Shown: piece after piece, positions 1 to 8,444 of the stretch
Numbering within the stretch: position 1 is the first letter of the stretch
Layout: each line of letters begins with the position of its first letter
Origin: Gammaproteobacteria bacterium
GTDB taxonomy: Bacteria > Pseudomonadota > Gammaproteobacteria > Pseudomonadales > Azotimanducaceae
Assembly (NCBI GenBank): GCA_026713185.1
Contig: JAPOOX010000331.1
Location: 1-45,890, forward strand
Length of the DNA: 45,890 nucleotides
Direction of reading: 5' to 3'
Notes under the pieces: generated by a model
Told to the model about the DNA's origin: nothing
The model's database searches: none
Seen by the model: only the letters and a program-made list of their open reading frames with translations
Translations under genes and position numbers: made by a program

Positions 1-1229
1 ACCAGCAGTACCGCCATAAAGGGAATGGTGGCCTGATACAGTTCTGTCACAGAACGTTTGAAACGGTAGCTTGCGATAAACAGATTCATTCCGATTGGCG
101 GGGTAAAATAACCAATCTGCATATTCGCCAGGAAAATGATACCCAGGTGGACAGGATCAATACCAAAACCCAGGGCTATTGGCACAATCAGCGGAATCAT
201 GATGACCAGTGCCGAGAAGATATCCAGTATGGCGCCAAGCACCAGCAGCACAATATTCAGCAAAATCAGGAACGTGAATTTACTGTCGATAAAGGTCCTG
301 ATCAGTTCGAACAGTTGCTGTGGAATTTGTGCGTCTATCAGATAATTCGTAAATGCCAGCGAAACACCGAGAATCAGCAGGATACCGCCCACCATTACCA
401 TCGCATCCACAGTAGTCTGTAGCAGTTTACCCACCTTGACTTCCCGCAATATGCCGACTTCGACCACCAGCACATACAGGGCTGTGACAGCGGCAGCTTC
501 AGACACCGCAAAAAATCCACTATAAATACCGCCGAGGACGATGATCGGCAAAGGCAGTTCCCACTTCATATCCATCAAGGCCTGCTTCGCTTCCTGAGTG
601 CTGAATCTGTTGCCTGTCACAGGCTGACCGCGAACGGACCAGATACTGTACAGAGTCAACAGAACAATCATCAGCAGAGCCGGTAATATGCCGGCGATAA
701 AGAGTTCCTGGATGGTAAATGGATCGGGCAAGTCCATTTGCTGGACGATTACACCATAGAGTATCAGCGGCAAAGAGGGGGCCAGGAGAAGCCCCAGACT
801 TCCCGATGATGTCACCAGGCCAAGCGAGAATTTCTCTTTGTACCCTGCTTCCACCAAAGCCGGAAACAGCAACGCACCCACTGCCACAATTGTTACGCCT
901 GAGGCGCCGGTAAACGCTGTAAAGAAAGCACAGGTGATAAAGGCGACCACTGCAAGTCCTCCCGGCATCCATCCGAGGAAGACCCTGGTCAGTCTGACAA
1001 GTCGTGAAGACAGGTTGCTTTCTGCCAGTATGTAGCCCGAGAAGGTGAATAACGGCAGTGCCAGTAACAGCGGTGTATCGACCAGACGGTAAATTTCAAT
1101 AGTGATGACCGTCAGCGGAATGTCTGCGTAATAAAATCCTGCCATCGCCGCTGCCAGGATAACCACGAACAGGGGTGCTCCCAGCAGAGCCAGCAACAGG
1201 ACAGCAAGGATTAACAGAACAGCAGTCAA
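1..1229 (-). CDS. dctM: TRAP transporter large permease DctM (3' end cut by window)
   Basis: This is the large membrane subunit of a tripartite ATP-independent periplasmic (TRAP) transporter, the channel-forming part that uses an ion gradient. About 409 codons are present of the roughly 425-430 usual for DctM. The translation is a chain of hydrophobic helices with typical DctM stretches, for example TCAFFTAFTGASGVTIVA near residues 95-112 and a late region reading LGIIFLANMQIGYFTPPIG. The start is taken as TTG at 1227-1229. It overlaps the dctQ stop in a TTGA arrangement, which suggests translational coupling. The gene is last in the operon exbD-tatT-dctP-dctQ-dctM. The substrate cannot be read from sequence; many TRAP systems carry organic acids. 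Confidence 0.93.
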   Translation of the reverse strand, partial: MTAVLLILAVLLLALLGAPLFVVILAAAMAGFYYADIPLTVITIEIYRLVDTPLLLALPLFTFSGYILAESNLSSRLVRLTRVFLGWMPGGLAVVAFITCAFFTAFTGASGVTIVAVGALLFPALVEAGYKEKFSLGLVTSSGSLGLLLAPSLPLILYGVIVQQMDLPDPFTIQELFIAGILPALLMIVLLTLYSIWSVRGQPVTGNRFSTQEAKQALMDMKWELPLPIIVLGGIYSGFFAVSEAAAVTALYVLVVEVGILREVKVGKLLQTTVDAMVMVGGILLILGVSLAFTNYLIDAQIPQQLFELIRTFIDSKFTFLILLNIVLLVLGAILDIFSALVIMIPLIVPIALGFGIDPVHLGIIFLANMQIGYFTPPIGMNLFIASYRFKRSVTELYQATIPFMAVLL

Positions 1230-1693
1230 TCCGGTATTCCCTGAAACCCGCTTACCAGGAACCGGATGCTCATTCCGGTAAATCCAATCGGCAGAATTGA
1301 TTGACAAAGCCAGGTGGGAACATTGGCAAAGGCGATTGTCTCATCCTGATATTCGTAACTGATGAATTCAACTGAGTACCAGGCAACGATTGCACAAATG
1401 ATCCCTGCCAGCACATTATTGACCAGATTAACAATCCTGCGGCCCCTGCTTGACAGGAAACGGGTCAGAGCATCTATGTTAATGTGATGACGCTCCCTGG
1501 TCGCCACCAGAGCGCCCAGTATCGCAACCCAGAGCACCAGAATCCGCTGGAAGGACTCCGCCCACAGAAAACCGGCATCCATAAAATTTCGCATTATTAT
1601 CTGCATTACCGCCATGGCAAGCATGGTGACAAGCGCGGCAATCAACAGCGAGTTTTCAATCAGATGCAGGACACGAAATATTCTGGTTAACAT
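1226..1693 (-). CDS. dctQ: TRAP transporter small permease DctQ
   Basis: This 155-residue protein is the small four-helix membrane subunit that pairs with DctM. Hydrophobic segments lie near residues 15-35, 48-66, 88-110 and 128-148. The stretch FLWAESFQRILVLWVAILGA (about 42-61), followed by a conserved-type RERHHINID (about 66-74), is characteristic of DctQ. It starts 15 bp downstream of the dctP stop and its stop overlaps the dctM start. Family assignment is firm; specificity is unknown. Confidence 0.93.
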   Translation of the reverse strand: MLTRIFRVLHLIENSLLIAALVTMLAMAVMQIIMRNFMDAGFLWAESFQRILVLWVAILGALVATRERHHINIDALTRFLSSRGRRIVNLVNNVLAGIICAIVAWYSVEFISYEYQDETIAFANVPTWLCQSILPIGFTGMSIRFLVSGFQGIPD

Positions 1694-1707
1694 GTCTGCA
1701 GATTCCG

Positions 1708-2718
1708 TTATTGGGCAACTGCTTCAGGAGATTTGCGGTAATCCCTGATATACCTGTTGAATGTATTTACGATTTCAGCAGAAATTTCACCGGATGCCAC
1801 CAGATCCTCTATCGATTTCCTGGCAACGGCTTCCCATTCAGGCAGTTCCTTCTCCCCCGGGGTAATCACTTTCAGACCATGTGTCACCAACGCCTGGAAC
1901 GCTTTCTGATTATCAAGACGATTGACCCCATCTATCCTTTTGAATACCTTGTTCAGCAACTCTCTGGTAACAACCTGATCATCCTGACTGATCTTCCCAA
2001 ATGACTTCCGGTCCAAAACCAGCATCGAGTATACGTAGAGAAGCGGCAGATCCAGCAGGTATTCCACGTGGTTGTGCCATTGCAATGCCAGGGCAGCAAT
2101 CGGTGGAGCCACTACAGCATCGATAATACCTGTCTGCAGCCCCGCTAAAATATCGGGGATACCCAAAGGAATCGGGCTTACATCAAAAGACTTGATCAAC
2201 TCGGCTGCAATAGGATCACCATCAGGTATCCAGGCCTTCAGTTTTTTAACATCGTCGACACTTTTTACCGGATCCTTTGAAAGCAGATAGGCGAAACCTG
2301 TCTCCGTAAGATAAAAACTCTCCAAACCGTTTTCATGCAACCCGTCGATGATGATCTGATCCATTCGACTTCGGATATAGGCCACCTCCTCATGGGATTT
2401 AAAGATCAACGGTAGATTGTATACCTGCAAATCCGGATAAAATCTTGTCAACGATCCGGCCACTATCACACCGCCGTGTAATTGACCGCTGCGCATCTTG
2501 CGCAGGACCGTTATGTCATCACCCATGACACTGCCCGGGTAAATTCTGAACTTGACCCTACCGTCGGTGACCTCGTCGATTTGTCTGACTCCGTCCCGAA
2601 ATTCTTTCATCCAGGCAAGGCCGTCAGGGGAGATGGTCGCTATTTTGTAATCCTTTGCCTGGACGGAACCCGAAATCAGCAACATCGCCAGAATCAGTAT
2701 GCCGTTGGTTGTTTTCAT
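1708..2718 (-). CDS. dctP: TRAP transporter periplasmic substrate-binding protein DctP
   Basis: This 336-residue protein captures the substrate in the periplasm and delivers it to DctQM. It has a Sec signal peptide (about residues 1-21, ending SVQA). The mature part shows DctP hallmarks: an early WMKEFRDGVRQI helix, the RIYPGSVMGDD strand-turn, then VLRKMRSGQLHGG, and a late segment AGLQTGIIDAVVAPPIA. An AGGTGG ribosome-binding site precedes the ATG. It lies 8 bp after tatT. In characterised TatT systems (Treponema pallidum Tp0956/Tp0957) the P and T proteins form a complex, so this protein probably binds the TatT trimer. The ligand is not predictable; hydrophobic ligands were suggested for the Treponema pair. 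Confidence 0.93.
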   Translation of the reverse strand: MKTTNGILILAMLLISGSVQAKDYKIATISPDGLAWMKEFRDGVRQIDEVTDGRVKFRIYPGSVMGDDITVLRKMRSGQLHGGVIVAGSLTRFYPDLQVYNLPLIFKSHEEVAYIRSRMDQIIIDGLHENGLESFYLTETGFAYLLSKDPVKSVDDVKKLKAWIPDGDPIAAELIKSFDVSPIPLGIPDILAGLQTGIIDAVVAPPIAALALQWHNHVEYLLDLPLLYVYSMLVLDRKSFGKISQDDQVVTRELLNKVFKRIDGVNRLDNQKAFQALVTHGLKVITPGEKELPEWEAVARKSIEDLVASGEISAEIVNTFNRYIRDYRKSPEAVAQ

Positions 2719-2726
2719 CCTGCCAC

Positions 2727-3575
2727 CTAAAAATAATCGTTGGAATCAGCCAGTAACTCTCTTGCTCTCTGTTGCGCCATGAGGTTGGTCAACGTCATTC
2801 CCGGCACATCCGGATCTGCATCAATGACCTCCTGCAATAAACGATCATGTAATTCCCGGTCAAATACAAGACGTGCATATTGTTCTGCATAGACTACCCG
2901 GGTCATCAGATATTTCCCATCCGATATGCTCAGGGATCGCTCGAAATGAGTCCTCCCTTTTTCTGGTTTCCCACCCATGGTAGCAGGCAACAGAGTTTCC
3001 AATCCGCCTAAATATAGATGTGCACCACCATTGTCCCAGGTTTCGTCCAGTTCGATAACCTTTTCCATCAGCAACTTGACTCTCCCAAGTTGACCAATCG
3101 CATTCCAGTCATCGCTGTGTGTCTGTATCCAACCTGCCCAGGCCACACCCAAAGCATAGGCCGCTCCAATGTCTTTTTGCTTCAGTTCACTGATTCTCTG
3201 TTCAAATTCAACGAAAGCGACTGAAGCATGATCACACATTGCTTTACTGGTGAGACAGGCTGCCTGACTGGCGTAGTCAAGTGACTTCTGATTGAGCAAT
3301 CCGGCACGTTCCGGATTGGCAAAAATACTGAATGAACCGTTCAGGGTTGCGGCAGCTATCAGCAAATCGACATCATCCGGACTTCGTTGCAAAAAACTGT
3401 CTATCAGCAACAGATAGGCAGGTATGCCCTCCCGGACAGTATCAATGTCATTACTGTTTAAAATAGTTTCTGCAAGGTCATTGGCCATCTGCGAGGTAAG
3501 ACTGGAAACCAGACTGGTACAGCCAATGAGACTCAACATACATACCACTGCAAACAGTGGAATTAATTTTTTCAT
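2727..3575 (-). CDS. TatT, TRAP-associated TPR lipoprotein
   Basis: This 282-residue protein matches the TatT family (TRAP transporter T-component). The N-terminus carries a lipoprotein signal with lipobox LIGC and acylated Cys19. The rest is helical, TPR-like, with family-type motifs GAHLYLGGLETLLPA (about 194-208) and a GKPEKGRTHFERSL repeat just after it. TatT proteins form trimers with a pore and bind the P-component, presenting ligand to the TRAP permease. The downstream dctP is only 8 bp away, which fits that partnership. An 8-bp-arm palindrome lies just upstream where a Shine-Dalgarno would be expected. I see no clear ribosome-binding site for this ATG, so expression may be weak or coupled to exbD. 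Confidence 0.85.
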   Translation of the reverse strand: MKKLIPLFAVVCMLSLIGCTSLVSSLTSQMANDLAETILNSNDIDTVREGIPAYLLLIDSFLQRSPDDVDLLIAAATLNGSFSIFANPERAGLLNQKSLDYASQAACLTSKAMCDHASVAFVEFEQRISELKQKDIGAAYALGVAWAGWIQTHSDDWNAIGQLGRVKLLMEKVIELDETWDNGGAHLYLGGLETLLPATMGGKPEKGRTHFERSLSISDGKYLMTRVVYAEQYARLVFDRELHDRLLQEVIDADPDVPGMTLTNLMAQQRARELLADSNDYF

Positions 3576-3581
3576 AATTTA

Positions 3582-3600
3582 TGGGGTCAGAGTGACCCCA
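3582..3600. repeat. TGGGGTC palindrome between exbD and tatT
   Basis: Arms TGGGGTCA and TGACCCCA flank a 3-base loop. The same TGGGGTC-(A/G)-GAGT core appears on the minus strand of the repeat at 18961-19036. Such short TGGGGTC palindromes resemble REP-like elements associated with Y1 transposases, and a RAYT gene lies about 500 bp away. The element fills most of the gap between the exbD stop and the tatT start. Confidence 0.75.
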
Positions 3601-3605
3601 ATCTA

Positions 3606-4004
3606 TCAGATCGCCGCAATTGACACATAGACACCAGCCTCGCGTGCAGCGTCCATTACGTGAACCATGACCTCTGTGGTACTGTCAGGATGTGGTTGAA
3701 CAACGACCGGCGCCTCGGGAGTTTCCGCATGCAGGCGTTCGATATTCGCACGTACTGCACGGAAGTCAATGTCACGACCACGAATCATTATCCGGTCTCG
3801 ATTGGTGATCCGCACTACTATGCTCTTCCTGTCAGCGTCCTTGATATTCTGGTTCTTGTCCGGGCTGTTGATATCAATACCGATTTCCTTCACAAAGGTT
3901 GCGGTGACAATGAAGAAAATCAGCATGATGAACACGACATCCAGCATGGGTGTCAGATCGATCTCACTCTCTTCTCGAGGTTTATCTCCAACCACTCTAC
4001 GCAC
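3606..4004 (-). CDS. exbD: ExbD/TolR-type biopolymer transport protein
   Basis: This 132-residue ExbD/TolR family protein normally works with a five-helix ExbB/TolQ proton channel to energise an outer-membrane partner. It has a short cytoplasmic N-terminus, then the diagnostic IDLTPMLDVVFIMLIFF segment (about residues 15-31), which includes the conserved Asp of the membrane helix, then a periplasmic domain. It starts at GTG (4002-4004) with an AGGAG 8 bp upstream. No exbB lies beside it: upstream is a RAYT transposase. It is the first gene of the operon leading into tatT-dctPQM with a 30-bp gap. Either the exbB partner is elsewhere or it was lost at this locus. Confidence 0.9.
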   Translation of the reverse strand: MRRVVGDKPREESEIDLTPMLDVVFIMLIFFIVTATFVKEIGIDINSPDKNQNIKDADRKSIVVRITNRDRIMIRGRDIDFRAVRANIERLHAETPEAPVVVQPHPDSTTEVMVHVMDAAREAGVYVSIAAI

Positions 4005-4101
4005 TTGGTTTACTCCTGAAATGAATCATCGGGTCAAACACTGCCAGCATACATAGTCAATCTGCCAAAGAAAAGTACCATAGCATATGCCACTATATTG
4101 T

Positions 4102-4118
4102 TTCCGTATTATACGGAA
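4102..4118. repeat. Palindrome at the 3' end of the RAYT gene
   Basis: TTCCGTA and TACGGAA arms are separated by TTA, overlapping the last codons and stop of the transposase gene. On the minus strand the centre reads TATAAT, so it could also supply a -10 box toward exbD, but no convincing -35 is visible. No T-run follows, so a simple intrinsic terminator is not supported. Confidence 0.5.
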
Positions 4119-4957
4119 CGCTGAAAACCATTGACCACTTTGCTGACAGTCGTGTAATGCAGACCAATATGATTACCAATCTCCACCAGTGTATAGGCAT
4201 AATCAAGATGTGCCTTACGTATCAGTTCATTTCGCTCCTGGCGCGATTTTGCTTCTACATTTCTGAACAAAACCGTCAGACTTCTTCTTCTGCGAGCCTG
4301 TTTTGGACCCCGTCTTGCCATCTTCTCGCCATGCAGCACCGGCTGCATCTCTTTCAGAAACTCCGGTGATCCCAATAACACCTGGTTACTCCGGCTCAGG
4401 AACGGGGATTTCGAATCAATACCCTGTTCTACATATCGCTGGTATTCAAGCCCTTGCTGGTGTTTGTCAAAACCGGCCAGAACATCATTGGTATGTAAAT
4501 AATCAGGTTTCCTGGTCAGACCTGCGGTAGCCCGATAGCTGCTCCAGACATATCCTGACAAATCCGGAGATGCTCCAAGCCTTAAAGGATTCAGAACGAC
4601 ATGACGGCAGACTGGAAGAAGATAGTGGTCCTTTTCAAATAATATGCTCTTGAACCGTCCCTGAAAAATGGGACCTTCCAGGTGGTGTCGCCGGTTGAAG
4701 TGCTGTGTATAGACACCATTTAACTGGCGCATGCCTCGCGACAGATTCTTTTCCGGTATCTCAACGACGAGATGATAGTGTTCATTCATCAACACATAGC
4801 TGTGCAACATCCAGCCAAACCTGCTGACGACATTGTCCAGTATGTTGATGAACACTGCCCTGTCGTTCCGGTCTCGAAAAGAGAGTTGACCTTTACTGTT
4901 CTTACTGCTGATGTGATAAATCGCGCCAGGAAATTCGATACGAACAGGTCTGGACAT
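4109..4957 (-). CDS. REP-associated Y1 transposase (RAYT, IS200/IS605-like)
   Basis: This HUH-superfamily single-strand transposase (282 residues from this start) is of the REP-associated type. The canonical opening MSRPVRIEFPGAIYHIS sets the start at 4957; the frame stays open for 56 more codons upstream, but that stretch lacks similarity to the family. The metal-binding HUH motif is HYH at residues 60-62. The RYI-x-LNPVRAG helix that usually carries the nucleophilic tyrosine reads CRHVVLNPLRLG (about 117-128), so His119 stands where Tyr is usual. The C-terminus has a helix-turn-helix-like segment (EIGNHIGLHYTTVSKVV). No flanking terminal repeats of a complete IS were seen. It may act on the TGGGGTC palindromes, or be a domesticated or inactive copy. 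Confidence 0.88.
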   Translation of the reverse strand: MSRPVRIEFPGAIYHISSKNSKGQLSFRDRNDRAVFINILDNVVSRFGWMLHSYVLMNEHYHLVVEIPEKNLSRGMRQLNGVYTQHFNRRHHLEGPIFQGRFKSILFEKDHYLLPVCRHVVLNPLRLGASPDLSGYVWSSYRATAGLTRKPDYLHTNDVLAGFDKHQQGLEYQRYVEQGIDSKSPFLSRSNQVLLGSPEFLKEMQPVLHGEKMARRGPKQARRRRSLTVLFRNVEAKSRQERNELIRKAHLDYAYTLVEIGNHIGLHYTTVSKVVNGFQRSV

Positions 4958-5150
4958 AAGAGCGTTCTCGACAGAAATTATTTTTTCTTGCCCGTTTGTC
5001 ATGCTCTGATCAGTGACCATGACGGAGATAAAATAATACTCCCGCTTTTTTATGTGAACAACCTTTTGTTCTGTTTTTGTTGATATCCTGGCTGCAATTT
5101 TTTCTGTAGAGAGTGCCATGTACAATCATGTAAAGCGGCATGAAGGCGAC

Positions 5151-5180
5151 TTGACGCAACAACACCAATTTGAGTATTTT
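5151..5180 (+). promoter_or_regulatory. Putative sigma-70 promoter for the MaoC pair
   Basis: TTGACG (5151-5156) and TATTTT (5175-5180) are separated by 18 bp, about 35 bp before the GGAGG ribosome-binding site of the first MaoC gene. It matches consensus moderately. Confidence 0.4.
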
Positions 5181-5214
5181 ACTCTGCAGAAATCACTCAA
5201 ATGGAGGTAATCCG

Positions 5215-5718
5215 ATGGCAGTGGAAAAATTCCCGATTGAATCCGGACATGTCTTGATGTTCGCGCGGTCAATTGGTGATGCCAATAAGATTTATTACGA
5301 CGAGGAATATGCAAAAGGGACAGAAACAGGTGGTATTCCTGCTCCACCAACCTTTGTACAGGCCAGTGCACAATATGATCCGGACTACTTCCTGCGGCCC
5401 AAGATCGGCCAGGAGTGGTTTGGTTCGGCGAAGGGACCAACTGGTATCACCCCAAAACCTGATAATGGAGGTGGGGGTGGCGGTAGCGGCGGTGGGCTCC
5501 ATGCGGAGCAACATTACGTGTACCACAAACCGTTAAAAGTCGGCGATGTACTTTCGGCAACAACAAAACCCGGCAAGTCATGGGAAAAACAGGGTCGTCG
5601 TGGCGGCAAACTCATGTTCAGCGAATCTGTCACCGAGTATCGCGATCAATCAGGTGAACTGATCGTAACAGCAACCAGTGTAGGTGTCCGGACCGAGCGT
5701 CCGGCAACCTCAGGTTAA
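5215..5718 (+). CDS. FAS1-like / MaoC N-terminal dehydratase domain protein
   Basis: This 167-residue hot-dog-fold protein is of the MaoC N-terminal type, usually one half of a heteromeric (R)-3-hydroxyacyl- or enoyl-CoA hydratase. ATG at 5215 follows GGAGG at 5203-5207; an upstream in-frame ATG at 5170 has no such signal. The opening FPIESGHVLMFARSIGD and the later LHAEQHYVYHKPLKVGDVL (about 95-113) are typical of these acyl dehydratases. A run of glycines with one serine (about residues 85-94) sits before the second half. The catalytic Asp/His motif is not here but in the next gene, 28 bp downstream, so the two probably form a complex. The substrate is unknown. Confidence 0.85.
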   Translation: MAVEKFPIESGHVLMFARSIGDANKIYYDEEYAKGTETGGIPAPPTFVQASAQYDPDYFLRPKIGQEWFGSAKGPTGITPKPDNGGGGGGSGGGLHAEQHYVYHKPLKVGDVLSATTKPGKSWEKQGRRGGKLMFSESVTEYRDQSGELIVTATSVGVRTERPATSG

Positions 5719-5746
5719 CACCCGATTCAAGTTCCAGGAGTCCAGA

Positions 5747-6169
5747 ATGACTTTGAAAGCAAGTGATATAAAAGTGGGTGATACCTACAGTGAGGAAGTT
5801 TGTCGAAATCTTTCACGAACTCAGATTGTGCAATACGCAGGCGCTTCCGGAGACTATAATCCGGTTCATACCGACGAGATCTACACCAGGGAAATTGCCG
5901 GGTATCCATCTGTTTTTGCCCACGGCATGCTGTCGATGGGGATGACCGGCAAGATGTTGACCAACTATGTTGGTGATGGACGCCTGATGTCATTCGGCGT
6001 GCGGTTCACTTCCCAGGTATTCCCGGGTGCAACTCTGACTGCAACCGCCACGGTGACAGGACTTCGGGAGGACAACGACACCCACATCGTCGATCTGGAT
6101 GTTTCCACAACAGATGAAGAAGGCGTTGAGGTGGTTAGAGGAACGGCGTCTGCACGGGTTGACGCATAG
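5747..6169 (+). CDS. MaoC-like (R)-specific hydratase subunit
   Basis: This 140-residue hot-dog-fold protein carries the hydratase 2 motif: ASGDYNPVHTDE around residues 33-44 supplies the catalytic Asp and His, followed by the FAHGMLSMG helix. The start at 5747 is set by CCAGGAG ending 6 bases upstream. Together with the preceding subunit it likely hydrates or dehydrates an acyl-CoA thioester with R stereochemistry. Similar two-gene pairs occur in lipid and steroid catabolism, but no steroid genes are visible here, so a specific pathway is not claimed. Confidence 0.88.
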   Translation: MTLKASDIKVGDTYSEEVCRNLSRTQIVQYAGASGDYNPVHTDEIYTREIAGYPSVFAHGMLSMGMTGKMLTNYVGDGRLMSFGVRFTSQVFPGATLTATATVTGLREDNDTHIVDLDVSTTDEEGVEVVRGTASARVDA

Positions 6170-6218
6170 ACCAGGGTCCCGGTATCAGACAACAATCAGA
6201 TCAATACAATACGGGCGA

Positions 6219-8399
6219 CTATCTATGGAACACAAGAGTTTCCGGGGCCAGGCATCGGCTATGATCGCATGCCTGCAGGGTCAGTGAGATAGAACCCGTC
6301 GTCGCAAGTTCAAGGCTGATAGCGACAGTTCCATCATAAAATGTACCCTTGACTATTTCATTGTCTGATCCAGTGAACCCCAGTTCACGTTCAACACCCT
6401 GCGGATAAAAACAATCAATAATGCCGGATCCCGTGACTTCTGTTGCAGTCAGAGTCGAATCGGTAGTGTGTCCATTGATGTGCCATCCATCTGCGATATC
6501 AAGATAAAGATCTACATGACTTCCCTTGCATCCCATCTCGACCCGGACCTTGCCCTGGGCAGCATATTGCACATAATCGTTCTGGTTGCGGTTAAAACTT
6601 TCAAGGCCGATTATCATGGAAGGAAAAGCTGATGGCGACTTCGCAAGCAACCCGCTGAAACCATTCGCCACATCGGATATTCTCTGTGCTGTGGTCATGT
6701 CACCGGTCATATGCCAGTATTGGGCCAGTGCATTGACCGCTACGGCATTGCCGGAAGGCAACGCGCCGTCCATAGGACTTCTGGGTCTTGTAATCAATGG
6801 ACCTTCGTCTGAGGAGAGCCCCATGTAGTAACCACCCTGTTCATCATCCCAGAACAGTTCATTCATCCTGGCGAGCAGGGTCTCACCACGGTCCAGCCAG
6901 ACCCTGTCTTGTGTATAACGGTAGATTTCCAGCATTGCTTCGCTGAAACAGGCATGATCTTCCAGATTACCGGGAATGGAAACATGACCATTCAGAGAAA
7001 TGCGCCACAGTCCCTGATCCGGATGCCAGTGTCTTTCCCAGATGGCATCTGCCGCGTTGACGGCGGCTTTCAGAAAGTCGGATCTGCCCAGTCGGAAACC
7101 TGCCAGAGCCAGTGCAGAAATCATCATGCCATTCCAGCCGGTAATGATTTTTTCATCCCGGAGTGGATGAATTCGCTGTTCCCGAACCTCGTAGAGTCTG
7201 GTCTTGATTTTCCGAAGTCGTGCATACACGGACTCCGGGTCTGTATCCCGGGTCAGGGCATAATCCTCAATTGATTGCTGCAAATTCAGGATATTACGGC
7301 CTTCAAAGTTACCGGATTCTGTAACGCCATAGAGTATGCGAACCAATGACAAGTCCGCGTCGGTCAGAACCTGTGACAGTTCAGGCAGAGTCCAGACAAA
7401 GAACAGGCCTTCCTCTCCCTCGGAATCCGCATCCGTTGCCGAAAAAAAACCACCATCAGGTGAGCACATGTCCCTGAGAACGTATTCCCCTGTCTCTATG
7501 GCAACCTGCCGGCAGGCCGGGTCATCAAAAGAACTCCATGCCTTGGTATATACCGTCAGCAGTTGTGCCTGGTTATAGAGCATTTTCTCAAAATGAGGAA
7601 CGAGCCATTGCCTGTCGACAGAATATCGATGGAAACCACCGGCTACCTGATCGTAAATACCACCCCGGCAGAGTCTGTCCAGAGTCAGTTTCAACACTTT
7701 TTCCGCCTGGTCGTTCCTGTTCCGCTGCCAGTCTTCCAGTAGCAGCAGTAACTGGGACTCGTTTGGAAACTTGGGTGCAGTCCCGAATCCCCCATAGATC
7801 TGGTCTACACGACCCAGCAATTCCACAGAGGCTGCCTTCAGACTATCGCCTGATTCTGCCTGATTACTCTTCGCCGAGGTGTAGCGGTCGATTGCCGTGG
7901 TGATTTCAGCTGCCTGACTGTATACGTCATCCTTGCGTGACTGCCACAACGCCACCAGCTGCTGCAGCAACTGGAGAAAATTTTCGGGTGGATAATAGGT
8001 GCCTGCAAAGAAAGGTCTGCCATCCCCGGTAAGAAAATTGGACATGGGCCAACCCCCGTGTCCGGTCATGATCTGAACCCCGGTCATATAGATTTCGTCC
8101 AGGTCAGGTCTGAGTTCACGATCCAGTTTAATGGACACAAAGTGTTGATTCAGGAAGTCTGCAATCTCCACATTGTCGAAGCTCTCGTGCTCCATTACGT
8201 GACACCAGTGACAGGTTGAATAGCCAATGGACAGGAATACCGGTTTGTTCTCTGTCCTTGCTCTGGCAAAGGCTTCGGCTCCCCAGGGATACCAGTCCAC
8301 CGGATTATGAGCATGTTGACGTAAATACGGGGAATCCTCGTCAATGAGTCTGTTCACGTATAAAGGATTGCCGTTGTCATCAACAAGGGTAGTACGCAT
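6219..8399 (-). CDS. DUF255 thioredoxin-fold protein (YyaL/SSP411-like) with DsbD-alpha-like C-terminus
   Basis: This 726-residue protein belongs to the DUF255 (Thioredox_DsbH) family. Residues about 20-180 form a thioredoxin-like domain with [18 protein letters not shown] and the redox motif CHWC. Residues about 200-600 form an alpha/alpha-barrel resembling glycan-processing enzymes ([54 protein letters not shown]). The last about 115 residues look like the N-terminal domain of DsbD: alternating beta strands with DGWHINGH and a C-terminal pair Cys711/Cys716 in CDHSRC. No signal peptide is visible, which is odd for a DsbD-like domain. It faces the MaoC pair tail to tail. Its biochemical role is not established. 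Confidence 0.85.
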   Translation of the reverse strand: MRTTLVDDNGNPLYVNRLIDEDSPYLRQHAHNPVDWYPWGAEAFARARTENKPVFLSIGYSTCHWCHVMEHESFDNVEIADFLNQHFVSIKLDRELRPDLDEIYMTGVQIMTGHGGWPMSNFLTGDGRPFFAGTYYPPENFLQLLQQLVALWQSRKDDVYSQAAEITTAIDRYTSAKSNQAESGDSLKAASVELLGRVDQIYGGFGTAPKFPNESQLLLLLEDWQRNRNDQAEKVLKLTLDRLCRGGIYDQVAGGFHRYSVDRQWLVPHFEKMLYNQAQLLTVYTKAWSSFDDPACRQVAIETGEYVLRDMCSPDGGFFSATDADSEGEEGLFFVWTLPELSQVLTDADLSLVRILYGVTESGNFEGRNILNLQQSIEDYALTRDTDPESVYARLRKIKTRLYEVREQRIHPLRDEKIITGWNGMMISALALAGFRLGRSDFLKAAVNAADAIWERHWHPDQGLWRISLNGHVSIPGNLEDHACFSEAMLEIYRYTQDRVWLDRGETLLARMNELFWDDEQGGYYMGLSSDEGPLITRPRSPMDGALPSGNAVAVNALAQYWHMTGDMTTAQRISDVANGFSGLLAKSPSAFPSMIIGLESFNRNQNDYVQYAAQGKVRVEMGCKGSHVDLYLDIADGWHINGHTTDSTLTATEVTGSGIIDCFYPQGVERELGFTGSDNEIVKGTFYDGTVAISLELATTGSISLTLQACDHSRCLAPETLVFHR

Positions 8400-8444
8400 G
8401 TGATTCTTCCTTACCCGGTCAGAAATACATCCAGTCTTTTCATA

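Noticed and set aside
4958..5125. N-terminal extension of the RAYT protein by 56 residues
   Set aside because: The frame is open, but the family starts at MSRPVRIEFPGAIYHIS and the extension has no similarity or ribosome-binding support.
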